From contig WACJ01000383.1 in the NCBI GenBank assembly GCA_008973525.1, forward strand, positions 1 through 64,000: a stretch of DNA of 64,000 bases. Direction: 5' to 3'. Source of the DNA: Stenopsyche tienmushanensis. Taxonomy: Eukaryota > Arthropoda > Insecta > Trichoptera > Stenopsychidae. Shown piece by piece: positions 11,695-23,700 of the stretch (within the stretch, counting starts at the first letter, position 1; each line of letters begins with the position of its first letter). The position numbers and the translations under genes were made by a program. Under the pieces are notes generated by a model. That model saw only the letters and a list, made by a program, of their open reading frames with translations. It ran no database searches and was not told the origin of the DNA.

Positions 11695-13394
11695 TATAAT
11701 ATAAAAGCAGTGGCTGATTAAAGACAACTCATCTAAATACAAATTCAAAGAAAATGAAACATACTTCATCCGATATTAGATATTCCTATGAAATAATAAA
11801 AATCCAGGAACATGCGTCATAAATTAAACCAGGATGTTTTAATATATCCTGTATACTCAGCCGCTTAAATACCGTTTTAAGAATATAGACTTAACGAAAC
11901 AAATATGAATATCAAAATGAAACACGGACAGCTTGTATATATTATATCCGTCTGACAATCTGCTATTATTTGTAGCTTAGGGGCTAAAATTGACATCACA
12001 ATAAATTTTAAATAGACCAAAAAAATCCGATTATTCATATAGGAATCGACTCGAAAAATTCAAATTGTCGTCCTGTAACATTGACCCAATTTCGATAGCT
12101 CTTATCGCTGATTGCTTTGATAGATTTATCGATTGATTCGTATTTGTTGTACGCACCGATTGTGCTCATGCGATGAGTGATTTGCATCGAAAGGGTCAAA
12201 CGACGAAGCAAATTTGCATATTGTGTTTGAACAACGCTGCAGCAATTTGGAGCTAATGAACGAGATCGAACATTAATATGGCGGAATAGTATATCTTAAT
12301 AGTACAATCGAGGAGGATAACGTAAATAAACGCGTGTATAAATAAATAAACCATCGTACGGAGCTAGTTTAGTTGAAAAAAATAAAACACTTGGAACACT
12401 TTTCCGATACATTCTTTGGTGTTGTTTACATTTTTTTTCTAACGAAAACTCGACAATCAAAAATAGATTTAATGACATTCTTACATCGGACAACGTGCTT
12501 GAATTCAATGAGGACAATGGCGATTGTTTGTACTCACTTTCGGGATGTGTTCGACGAAAGAAAACCGGAGTAATGAACTGCAGTTTTCTTTGTGTTAAGA
12601 AAATTCGCGCGTGCTTAACTGAGCGCGGAGTGCAGGGCTCATGACGGAACAGCGCACGCGGCGGCACACCAACGGATACTGAGCATCGCTATGACTATAC
12701 CTGACGCAGACGTGCCAAACTCGGGATCGCGGCCCATAAATGTACTGAATATGTTTGGCATTTCCTTATACGAGGCCATTTGTTTGCCATTTTGATGCAG
12801 ATTTCAAAGCATTTCCTCCAAGAAAATGTTGGAATAATGCCTTAGATCATGTTCTAACAAAAAGTATTAGGACGATATTATTGCATTAATTTTTAATTAT
12901 GTTATTTCAAATGAATTCGCTTAAATACATCAACTTCTTCATTGGCGAATTATTTAAATATTTTAAACGTATTAGCCATGAAACACACTTAGATGAAGTG
13001 TTTTCACATGAAATGTCCGACATTCAATCAGATTCAGCACTAGATTTATTGCGGCTTATTTAACCGGCTTTATTATTGAAAATATTTTTTTAAAATGATT
13101 TATTATTTATTTATAAATTAAGGTAATAAATGTAAAACTAACAACATACACGAAGATATATAAGTTTACGTATAAATAAGTTTGTGTTAACATGGAAAAA
13201 ATTATAGATATCTAGCTGGTACTCGGAGCGTTGCTGCCACAGAAATAATCATTCTAAAAATATCGTTTGAAATTTGAAAGAGTTATCTTTTTTAATTAGG
13301 AATGATAGAAATAATGAAATTTATTTTATTTTGTTGGTTTTATTATAAATATGAACAAAAATACAAACATTGATTTTTATATATAAGATCTACT
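11695..13394. other. Mostly AT-rich DNA with a CpG-rich patch
   Basis: From about 12595 to 12735 the DNA is CpG-rich and unlike its surroundings. It could be a promoter or non-coding exon, possibly of the transporter gene lying downstream on the minus strand. The 123-codon minus frame at 12296-12667 shows no known domain. Nothing else was recognised. Confidence 0.4.
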
Positions 13395-13655
13395 GTAAGT
13401 TAATTATACTATACCTATATTATTTGAGAAAGTGCAAACAATAAGTTGGCGAAGTTTTATCGCAATCGAATGAACGGTATGGCAGTGTATAAAATACGAA
13501 CAAACAAATTTTTATTTTTGTATATTAAAATATGCCTATGTTACTCGCGCAATGCTTAGCAATACATTAACGAATTTTTATAGCAATATGATGAACGGTA
13601 CGGCAGCGCATTGCATACGAACAAACAGATATTAATTTTTGTATATTAGATAGCC
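13395..13655 (+). repeat. Dispersed repeat double tail, copy 3
   Basis: Two tails of the 2961/6546 repeat family are present, TCGCAATCGAATGAACGG near 13460 and a diverged one near 13585. Both are followed by an ACGAACAAACA run. The CCGGCATGCG head is missing. Confidence 0.55.
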
Positions 13656-15382
13656 ATACAAAAAAAAATCAATTGATTCATTCCTTCGAAAGATCGGAGC
13701 CGATTTACATAGTCACATAAATTTGACAATTAAAATTTTGGCTAATCGTCGATGTTCAAATGAAATGTATTGTGAAAATGTTGAAATTATATGTAGATTA
13801 GTGCAGGGGTGGACGTTTAGGCCAAGGGATGACGACATATCTGGAAGGCTTCATTTATATAGTGCATGTCTCATATATTGAAATGAAACTGAAATTCCAC
13901 TTGCCAAAATATAGATGATATCCAATTTCTATATTCGCACAGAAACTACAATCTCAGTTAAAATTGATTTTTTAAAAACATCCTAGAAAGGTCTCCTATG
14001 GAGATCCCCTACATCCAGTTATGGATATGGCCATACATTATCAAATAAATGATCAAGCGTTTAAAAACAAAGAGTTTAATTTGAATAGAATAATATGTCG
14101 AAGATCTGAGTCATTTTTTGCGCCGTTTGTACTGAAATTATAATATTTGTGTATGAACTTTTTGTATTATTTTCAGGATTTAATATGAATTTGGGGCAAT
14201 TTTTAGTTCTAGAGCCATGACAAAGTATTGGGTAAAACAATCGTAACAGATACCACTGAGTCACGTCATATTAAATCGTCATATTCCACGACAATGTAAT
14301 TCTCACGCGAGTGTTGGAATTTCCTCGATCATAATATTTGCGATTGAATTCTATCGTGGACTAAATATACGCGTCCTATATTGATTCCATAATAAATTCC
14401 TTTCATGATCAATGGAGTTTGAAAATATTAATAATGCTCATTTGATATTTATTGCGTCCCATTAAAACGTCCGCGGAATTAGCATAAAAAATTGTCTGAT
14501 AGATCAAATAAATTGCGTACTTGATGACATTAATACTATTTATTTGTGGGCATCTATTCATTTGACCCGGTACACCCACGATGTCATATGTTTCAGTAAC
14601 CAAATTTAACTAGAAGCAACGCTTGCTGAAATATTTAATTTTGATTTGTTTTGATCATAAATCAACAATAATGCAAATTAAGATATGTCTTATGCCAATG
14701 GGCATATTTGATGTATTTTTATGTCATAAAGGAACAATTTAATATGTGATATAATTATCATATAATTTCATACTATATTGTTATACAGCCGTCAGTTGAA
14801 ATGCCCTGATCTGCTAACATATATGGATGAAAGCCAGGAGATATTTTTGAGCGATAGGCATTGAGATAGTAATTTATCTGTATTTTTGTAAAATCTTCAT
14901 AAACAGGCTTTCCTTTATCGCATAGCAACCGAGTTTTAAGGCTATTTTTCTTTCAGGTATGGGCGTTGGTTATTTATAGGGGGATTTCAGGGAAATCGCC
15001 TATACAAAAAAAATCACGTGAATCACGTTCTCAAGTGCCCTACAATTAACACGTGTCCATTGAAAATTTTCGCAAAGCGATAACTGTTTTTGCGTTCAGC
15101 ATCAAGGTTCATTTTAATCCCACGTGTTCATTTTCATGAATATCAGCAATGCTTGGCACGTGGTGGGGCTCCATTGTGCCTCGTGAAGATGAAATGGCCA
15201 TCACCCAAATTAATCGTAAGCCTATAAATTCCACAAACACTCATTATAAACATCATGCATATATAATATATTATCATTGGTCGATATAGTTTAACCCTTT
15301 CCACCCCTATATTTTATTGTTGTTTTATTGTAGCTTTCATGCTTTAAATTTAAAATGAAATAATAATGAATAGAACGTAATA
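13656..15382. other. AT-rich DNA, no gene recognised
   Basis: Short minus-strand open frames at 14076-14264 and 14409-14603 have no recognisable domain. Confidence 0.45.
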
Positions 15383-16119
15383 CAAGGTGCATTTATAAAG
15401 TCATGAAATATATATTTTCCTTCGATACACATTTTTCCACGGACTCTCTCATGCCCGATATGCTCTATCGAAGGCCTCGACGGGAACTTCCTTCAGAGCT
15501 GTCGTCACGATCGCTTGGATAGCCTCAATGCTGTCAAAATGACGTCCTTTGAATGGGGTTTTGATCTTCGGGAATAAAATAAAGTCGGCTGTAAATAAAG
15601 CTAGGTCAGGATTGTAGGGTGGCTGCGGTAGCTTTGCCACGTTGTGTTTCGCCAGGAAATCACGCACACGGATGGCCTTTTTATTTTAATTTTTCCAGAA
15701 CATCCACGACGTTGAGAGCCTGGCCCTGAGGTACAAACCCTTTGCGAACCACAGCCTTGGTGTCTAAAAAGACAATCAACATTGTTTTTACTTTGGATTA
15801 GCTCATCCTTGCCTTCTTCAGTTTCGGTGACACCGAGATGTGCCATTCGGTACTCTGGTACTTGATAGGGTTGCTTGAGTAATTCATGGGTTTCAACAGC
15901 TTTTTTGTCGAATTTTCTACAAAATTTGATCACCCAATGCTTGGAAGTATACGCTATCGCGTATCATGACGTGGTCTCGAAAGAAAGTGCACTAAATCAA
16001 CTATCCTGATTCTACTTATGCTCGCAGCAGACTGAACTTTGGTGTTTCACCCAATCGGTTCGAATATATTGCGACCAGTATGACAAAAATATATTTCATG
16101 ATTTTTGGGATGCACATTG
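15383..16119 (-). mobile_element. Internally deleted mariner element
   Basis: The left end (CAAGGTGCATT..., 15383) and the reverse complement of the right end (CAATGTGCATC..., 16119) match over about 35 bp, including TCATGAAATATAT. The left end follows TA. Reading minus, IKFCRKFDKKAVETHELLKQ is the N-terminal helix-turn-helix typical of mariner transposases. It jumps directly to the catalytic half, with NNVDCLF and, after frameshifts, RDFLAKHNVAKLPQPPYNPD and the ALKEVPVEAF C-terminus. At 737 bp the element is much shorter than a full mariner (about 1.3 kb), so it carries an internal deletion plus frameshifts. Confidence 0.8.
15449..15940 (-). pseudogene. Mariner transposase remnant (helix-turn-helix joined to DDE end)
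   Basis: This is the coding remnant inside the 737-bp mariner. Two overlapping minus-strand frames (15933-15601 and 15667-15449) give the N-terminal and C-terminal parts. The second catalytic Asp region is present as PPYNPDLA, but the segment with the first Asp is deleted, so it cannot encode an active transposase. Confidence 0.75.
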
Positions 16120-16565
16120 GTTGCACGTTCCTGATGGATTGCATATTATAAAGTTTATTAACTGTTTAATATCAGAAGATGGAAGCTTAGAGTGAAAAGT
16201 TATGAAAAAAATCAAAAATACAGAAGTTTAAGAATATATTTTTATGTAGTTCATACAAAGACGATCAACTAGGCAGCCAAATCTGATCCATTACTTTGTG
16301 AAAAAGCAATATTTTTCCATGCAAAATTAAATTGAGATTCCACCTTCAAAGCGAGTTCGGGCTGGCTTGAAAAATTCAAAGGACGACATAGTATCAAGGA
16401 ACTTTAAATTCATGGGGAAAAGCTTTCTGCTGACATACCTTCAGCAAACACATTCATAGACACATTGAAGCTATTTGTGAAGAAGGAAGGATTCGACGAA
16501 GAGTTTATATACAATGCTGACGAGACTGACTTAAATTGGAAATGCATTTTATTTCAACTAGACGA
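16120..16565 (+). pseudogene. Tigger/pogo-type transposase fragment, copy 1
   Basis: It is about 80 percent identical by eye to 63600-64000 and to the minus strand of 48290-48600. The translation includes KRRSTRQPNLIHYFV-like sequence (degraded [10 protein letters not shown]), then ADIPSANTFIDTLKLFVKKE and YNADETDLNWKC. The last corresponds to the first catalytic Asp of Tigger/Jerky-like transposases. The CENP-B type DNA-binding region precedes it. It directly abuts the mariner at 15383-16119, which may have inserted into it. Confidence 0.7.
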
Positions 16566-18442
16566 AGACGATGACACGATAAATAAATCTACGTTGATAT
16601 TAACCCTCTGAATACTGAGCAATGATATATCGTCGATTGTGAAACTCACAAAGACTGCAAACAACGATCGCTATTGACTCATCAATGAGTCTCCAACTCC
16701 AAAATGCTCAAATATGAATTATTTCTATGTGTCAGGGTATCAGTGTTTAATTTTGTAGTGCATCTTACTCATACGACGCGATGTATTCTAAAGCTAAAAT
16801 TTAATATTTTACATTTTAATTTAATGTAATTTTATTCAATCACAATCAGATAAAACAGCCAATATATTCGATTGAGCTCCATAAATTTAAATAGGAAAAC
16901 ACTATTTCGGGCTTCCATATTTATCTGTAAATTAGAATGGTTTTAAATACTGAAAAGCGTCTATAAATAACCAAAGTTGAAATTTAATATCGCATAAATT
17001 AAGCATTGTACTGAACTTCGCGACAAATTCAACAGAGTATTGAAGTATTAAGAACTTTACTCGAGGCCTTCAAAAATGATAATATTTTTAAATAATAGCA
17101 TTTTACTACATCAATATAATATACATGATAGCTATGATTGCTAATTTTACATTTTAAAATATATAAACAAGCACACCAAGGCAGCATAATCAATGAAAAT
17201 GGATGCTTTCATGTTTTGGGAATTTATTGTCTTTTTATAAGAATGAATCCCATTTTCATCAGAATAAGACCTTTTTTCCTTCATAAATTCAAGTATTATA
17301 GATGCATCTTGTTTTTCATAATAAAACACGTCTGCTGAAAATACTTCTGTTGGAGCAATCACAGAGCAATAAAGGAGGCATCAAAAAGGCTCTCAGCAAG
17401 ATACGTTCATTAATCTACTGAAGATGAATTAAAACGTAGCAGCTTTCTATTAACTTTTTAAATGAACAACTTGTCTGACTTGAAATTGAATGAGGGATTT
17501 TGCGCCGTTAAATAAAACGGAGACATTAATTCTGGTGGTTAAATTTTGCTAATGGCAAATTTCATACTTTATCTTTAAAGCTCCCAATTGTAGCATGAAA
17601 TGATTAGTTTTTGATATTCAATTATTTAACTACTTAATGGGAAGTTTAATGTATTAATATTTGGATACCGTTAAAATAGGAAATTTACTAATACTATAGT
17701 ATAAATAAGAATTGCGCGAAAATTTCGCAATGTACGAAAGCTAATCCTTTAAACAAACATGGAAGCAATCAGATTCGGTTAAATAAACAAAGGTGTTCTT
17801 CGCCAACATGATAGAACCTATTTTAATTATTTACGAGCATCGTCTCACCCTCTTGCAACCCCAATGACTACCACCATCATATAAGAATATTTCAGGGAGA
17901 ACCAATTTTGCACAGCTCTAAGGAATATGTCATAGACATAGAAAATTTATCTTATCAGATTGTTAAGAGTAAAAGATGCCATCAAATGAATTTTCTAAAA
18001 TCGCAATGATCTACATTGAAATATTTTTAAAAGCACTAAATATCGACATCGACATCGAAATATTCTACTAATACTGAATTGTAAATTTAATTTAATTGAT
18101 AATACGAACTCGCTCGAGAGCGCTTAATAGTCGACAACAGTTATTTATGGCTGTGATACAAGTTTGATTTGATTAATTATGTATCATCGATCAAAATCAT
18201 AAGTGGCATGAAAAATACACATCAATTAAAAACATTCAATTCGTTTATATTGTATGCAATATAATAATTCAATTGCTTTGCTCGTCGATGATTTACGATC
18301 GACATTGATTTTTTGAATACACACATCGAAAGTCATCCTGTCGTTGTATTTATGTGTAATGTTGGCTGGCGTTCTCGCGGAAATACAAACGACAAATTGA
18401 CGACGAAGGACGCATTTGGATTTTTATTAAAATTGTTATTTT
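16566..18442. other. AT-rich DNA, no gene recognised
   Basis: Overlapping antisense open frames near 17138-17362 have no recognisable domain. Confidence 0.45.
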
Positions 18443-18720
18443 CAGAGCCATAACTAGGGTATGAAGCGGTCATGTCAAATATCTAACTTAACCCTTCTTA
18501 ATTTTTAAAGTTAACTAATACTATTATAAATGCAATATATTAAATGTTTTAAAACAATCTGCAAATATAGTCCCAAGGGTATCCGACCTAACGTATAGAA
18601 AATGCCGCAAAAAGCCCTAAAAGAGGACGGAGTGATCATTAGGTTCGTATGTTCAATCGGTCCGCTTTTCGGATCGCTGCTATGACGAATGAGTGTCTCG
18701 CGATCGGATGCCATTGTTGA
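18443..18720 (-). mobile_element. hAT-like-ended repeat (family AB), B end with conserved peptide
   Basis: On the plus strand it starts CAGAGCCATAACTAGGG (the B end) and reads inward. On the minus strand it encodes MASDRETLIRHSSDPKSG followed by PIEHTNL. The same peptide, slightly changed, occurs at 33187 and 34758, and the same terminus at 31461, 35844 and 50844. CAGRG termini are typical of hAT elements, but no transposase is present and the class is an inference. Confidence 0.6.
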
Positions 18721-20204
18721 ATGCCAAAGTGAAATGATTCAATTAAATTTAAAAAATAATATTTTTACTAACTGCTTTACTAACAATACAGGGCTTGTCA
18801 AGCTAAATGTTATCAAATTACTTTTTGACTGTAACATAGCATAAAGCAGTCATTGCACTAGTAGCAAGCCTATTTTATTATATATTACACAACACACAAC
18901 TTAATCTTTTAGCTGAGAGTTTCCGCTGACAAATTGATAAAAGCAATGCATAAAAATCAACTTTTCCTAGGAGCTAAGAAGTTTTCCTCAACGCGAGAAT
19001 CTCATGTACTTTTTTCTTACGCAAATATTTAAATTTGATATCACTATATCAAGTCTGTTTTCAAATGTAAGTGCAGTTCAAAGATTCTAAGACAATTATT
19101 TTTGCATATTGCATTAAATCTTTTTAAACACATCATTGTCTGACGCATGAAAAGTGTACAATACTTTCGTTTCCACTTGATATAATTGCAAATAGCTTCA
19201 TATGCTAACATCCATTTTATTGATAAATAAGGCCACAATTCATCGATCTTTGATATAATTATAGCACTTGAAATGCCATAATCGCCAGTCGTTTGCCAGA
19301 CAGTATCGGTCCGCTGAAGCATGCAGCTTCCGACGATAGTACCCATTTGTATGGGAGCTATTAATACGTTGCTATATGAAAGAGGAATACATGTGGGCGT
19401 CATGACAATAACGATAAAATGAAGTATCGTTTATCGCCTGTTGAAGCACATCCACAAGTGTTATGTGGTGGATAAATCAAAAAATGTATCCCAAGAATTA
19501 TTCTAAATTTGGACGCTTACACCGCGTTGCCTCTCCAGCATGTGGTGGATCTCTTCACGTGTGGTCAATAAATTCGCTTTTATATTCCTTACGCTTCTAT
19601 TGACTTTCAGGGAATTCCTCTGTCATGTGTTGTAAATACAAAAAAATAAAAAAATCAAGCACATGTATTAATAGAGATTGCAATATGCGGTGATGGGTTT
19701 CTGCAATTTTTTGCAGCATCAATATCCTCGTCTCTATTTTAATCATCTCCAGTGCTACGAACGTGGAGCGACAGTTTTAATAAATGGAACACCACATCTC
19801 CAAGTATCTTAACAGTACGAAATGCTAGTCCAGAGGGAAAGAGAGAATTATTACATTACCACGTTTTATGAGACGTGCTAATCGGATATTACTTCATGAG
19901 ATGTGGCACGATCTCGGTGGAAGCCACATAATAACTCGATACAAATTGTGTAGTATCAGGGCGAGAATATGATATTATATCATCTTCTAAATATTTTCGA
20001 TGAAATATTATCTATATAATCGAAACGCTTATGAAGCATATTGAGACAAGCAGGAAGAGTCGTCAAATATAGAACGAGATCAAGCGTTTTCACATGAAAT
20101 GTCCGATATTCAATCAAATGTAAATATAATATGTAATCATTCTGAAACGACGTATTTGCTTTCGATTAAGGTTTGTTTAGGTATTTGCAAATACAGATAT
20201 ATCT
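18721..20204. other. Mostly AT-rich DNA, no gene recognised
   Basis: The longest open frame is 119 codons at 19044-19403 (minus), and its product matches no family I know. GC rises modestly around 19500-19620 without a supportable exon. Confidence 0.4.
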
Positions 20205-20272
20205 GGAATTAATATAATGGGTTAGATATTGGACTCTGATTATAATGTTTTGGGTTCAAATTCCCACTGTGA
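20205..20272 (+). pseudogene. tRNA-like sequence (possibly tRNA-derived)
   Basis: It contains a D-arm-like AATGGGTTAGATATT, an anticodon-arm-like GGACTCTGATTATA and a well-formed T-arm, TGGGTTCAAATTCCCA (20251-20266). The acceptor stem does not pair and the anticodon stem is broken, so this is a pseudogene or SINE remnant at best. Confidence 0.3.
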
Positions 20273-20544
20273 AAAAAATTCGCGGTGTTTGGAACAAATT
20301 TGGGAGAGTGAAAATATTAATATTTCTGATCGTTCATCTTGATCTGAACCACCCTTATTTTCTAGATCTAAAAGAATAAACATTATAAAAATATTTTCCA
20401 TAGAAAGTCTACTTGTCTGCCTTCATTTTTCAATATATAAAATAATTAAAAATGAGTCACGTAGATGCGTGGATGATGAAAAACGAACGAAATTATCGAT
20501 TATTCTACAATACTTTGTAGAAATATTGGATGTATTTGTAGCTA

Positions 20545-20790
20545 CAGTATACACTCGATTATCCGAGTGCGGATTGTCCGGTTTGCAGATTATACGTTCC
20601 TGAAAAATTTGAGTTAACGATTTTATACAAACGTGCGATGTACGCAGGAAGCTCTCCGTCTCTGTCTCCCATGCACATTTACCGAACTGCGCTGCATTTT
20701 ATCCGTCTTTGTCTCTCTTCGAGCTTAACGTACAAGTGGTCTTTCTGAATCATTGGAATTTGCTCGCAAATACGCGATCATCCTATCATA
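20545..20790 (+). repeat. Tigger-like terminus and 5' region
   Basis: CAGTATACACTCGATTATCC at 20545 is close to the Tigger terminus at 48714 (reverse complement CAGTAGAACCTCGATTATCT). Further in, a block with GTGCGATGTACGC, AGCTCTCCGTCTCTGTCTCC and GTACAAG is repeated at 55772-55905. The opposite terminus was not found. Confidence 0.5.
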
Positions 20791-23700
20791 CAGGTTAACT
20801 ATGAGCGTTTTTCTTAATAAATAATGAGTATTAAAATTTTGAAATAAAAATTTGTATTGTATTTTACCAAGTATTTGGAAAATATTGTGAAGAAATTCAC
20901 AAATAATGACAGATTAATCTGGAATATTAAAAAAAACACCTTTTTTAAACTTTCGTTCGTAAAGAAAATTGAACACAACCAAGGCATTGATTAGATCGCG
21001 AAGAAACTCCAGAGACATTATGAAGCAAGAGTGGGCTGTCATGATGCAGCACTATACTATTGCATGCTATAAATTAATTTATGGAGAAAACGAAAGAGCT
21101 ACAACACAAAACCCTGCACAAAGACTTTAACAACTCAAATAAAAGAGGACTTATAGCATCAAAGTCTGTTGAATCTGCGCGCATAATTGAATAGTTTGTA
21201 CTTTGTACAAGCCTTTCTGCAATGGTAATATCCTTAATGTTTTCATTTTAGAGCTATGCAGCAGCTATTTTTTATCAACTATCAATATATATATAACTCG
21301 CCATCAAGGACCAATTAATTCCCTATAAATACGCCTTTTCTACTTAGCTTATTATTGTTGAAATGCATTAAATAATTCTATAAAAATAAGTTGATACATT
21401 TTTGCATAAAATATTCATTATCCTCTGAGATATCAGCCTTATTACAATAGATATTTGTGCAAAAATTAATTTATAAAAATATTAAAATACTTTGGGGAAT
21501 ATAAAGACCCCATAACGTTCAATAAAGTCAATAAGAGCGACTCGGTTCGAATTTGACTAAATTACACCCATCAGTATTTATATACATAGTTAAAGCCATA
21601 TAGAAATTATATATCAATAAATATACTTTGAGTGAGTAATTTTGGCAACTTTCTTCCCTTATTGTAAATATTTGATGTCAATATACTGCCGATGAAAGTT
21701 TATTAGCCCGATAACAAATCATATTAATTTCCCGACATTTTTACCTTAATAAGGCAATTACTTTATGATGAAGATGAAATTACTATTCCGGCGTTGAAAT
21801 CAATAAAATTCAAGGGCCTCGGATAATATTTCAGTTCGCATTTCAAGTTTCCGCATCGAAGGAGCTTTAAACGAATGTCTTGGAGAATTTTTCGAATTAT
21901 TTCCGAAGTGTGTTTCAGTTATGTGACAAATTCGGTGTGAAATATTTTTATTTTGAAGGATAACGAAGCGTGTGAGGATCGAACATCAATGATGTGCACT
22001 TGGTCCATTGCGCACAATATGGCAATATTTACGATGTCTCTTTAGAGTCTTTCGAAGGCTTACGGCTCGGCGTGAGAGCCTTCGTCTTCTCCTTCGTCGA
22101 GGGGCTGATAACCAGTCTCGAAGCAAATTGATCCCCTGTCATAAGAATGAATTTCATTCTCATAAATATTTATGAGTTTATCACACACCCGTCAGTGTCA
22201 CGGTCGATCTTCATACACTGGGATGGATTTTTGATTTGCCAACGCTACGTAGATTTAGCATATGAAACGGCGCTGAAGATTGATTTTTTTTTTAAAAAAA
22301 TCAAGAATAAGTGAGTGTCTTAATTGAGCGACAGGCAAAGAGAACTATTTAAAAATTCCGAACGTTTTTCCGACTGTGTAAACACGATGGAGTTGTGAAA
22401 AGATTGTAACAGTGATTATTCATGAAGATTAATACTCGAAGGGTTGATCGACTTTACATATTTGATGAAAGTGTGTAAACTAACATTGATTCGTTTTGTA
22501 AGATGCAGTCAATCAGCATTTGATGAGATTATGATAATAATTTTGACAAAAATTAGGCATTTTTTATCGTATTAAATTAATACAAAATCCGCCAGATCAA
22601 GTGTTACCAATTTAAACCACACAATATTAGTATTATATTATACATATGTTTATTTTACGAATCTGAAAATTAAATTTTAGATTATAAACTATTTCGGGTA
22701 AAATACAAAAGAGTGGAAGATTCCAATAATAACTTTTCCTAGTCCTCAGAAAAATCTCTCGTGGAAATTTCTTCTGATAAATTACTATCAATGATTCAAA
22801 AAATATATTTTAAGCCCCGAATAGAAAATAACATTGAAAATATTCAACTAATCGATAAAGTATATTTTGAGAACATCGACTTCGACTAGATTTAAATTAA
22901 ACCAAATGCTAAATTCGAAGAACTGAAATATGTTAAAGTTACGTTGTCTTCTGAGAACAAAACGTTCAAAACACCCTTCAAATGTCTGCTTGGAACATCC
23001 TATATTCCCATCGACGTAAATTAGCATATTACATAAACAGTATGTAAAAGATGGGGTGTATTATGTAAAATATTATAATACAGTAATGTTGATTTGGATA
23101 AGAATATAACTATAAAATATTGATTTTATCAGGGCAAATCTGAATCATATTTTTTCCTGGTCCAGCAGCCATGATGTGCATTAACGGCGAGCTCTAAATT
23201 GGTCATCCAGTGGTCAATATTGACGAGAAATCCCAACAAGCTTCATTTGCTGATCAAATAGCAGCCCTCGATTGTTAGCATTTGATTTAGCCCGGAATAT
23301 GTTAATAATTTTCGAAAATCTTCCTTATCAGTAATTATAATCCTACTTAATGATATTTATTTTTAATGAAGTTCTCTTTGATTTGCTGCTGATACAGAGG
23401 ATAAGAATAAATGATGCACTTTGAATTTAGCTCAAAATTAATATTGAAATACTTCCAATTTGCGGGTAATTTTATTTAAAATCTGCTCGCGTTTTCGCGT
23501 GATAACAGAATAAGCGTTATGCGTGTTAAAAATGACTTTAAAGCATTAGTTCTGCTATTACGCGAAAACGCATGTCCGGACCGTAAAGCGTTAATATTTT
23601 TCGCAAAGAAAAGTCTTCGATTGATTAGTAGTGATGAAGATCAAAGAAGAATTATACAATATTGTGTGATGCGTTGAATCAATGATGATACAATAAACAT

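Noticed and set aside
12296..12667. 123-codon minus frame
   Set aside because: No recognisable domain, and biased composition caused by the CpG-rich patch at one end. No splice or homology support.
19044..19403. 119-codon minus frame
   Set aside because: It is open and not obviously repetitive, but I found no family motif, splice partner or coding signal strong enough to call it a gene.
20205..20272. Functional tRNA gene
   Set aside because: The acceptor and anticodon stems do not pair. Only the T-arm is intact.
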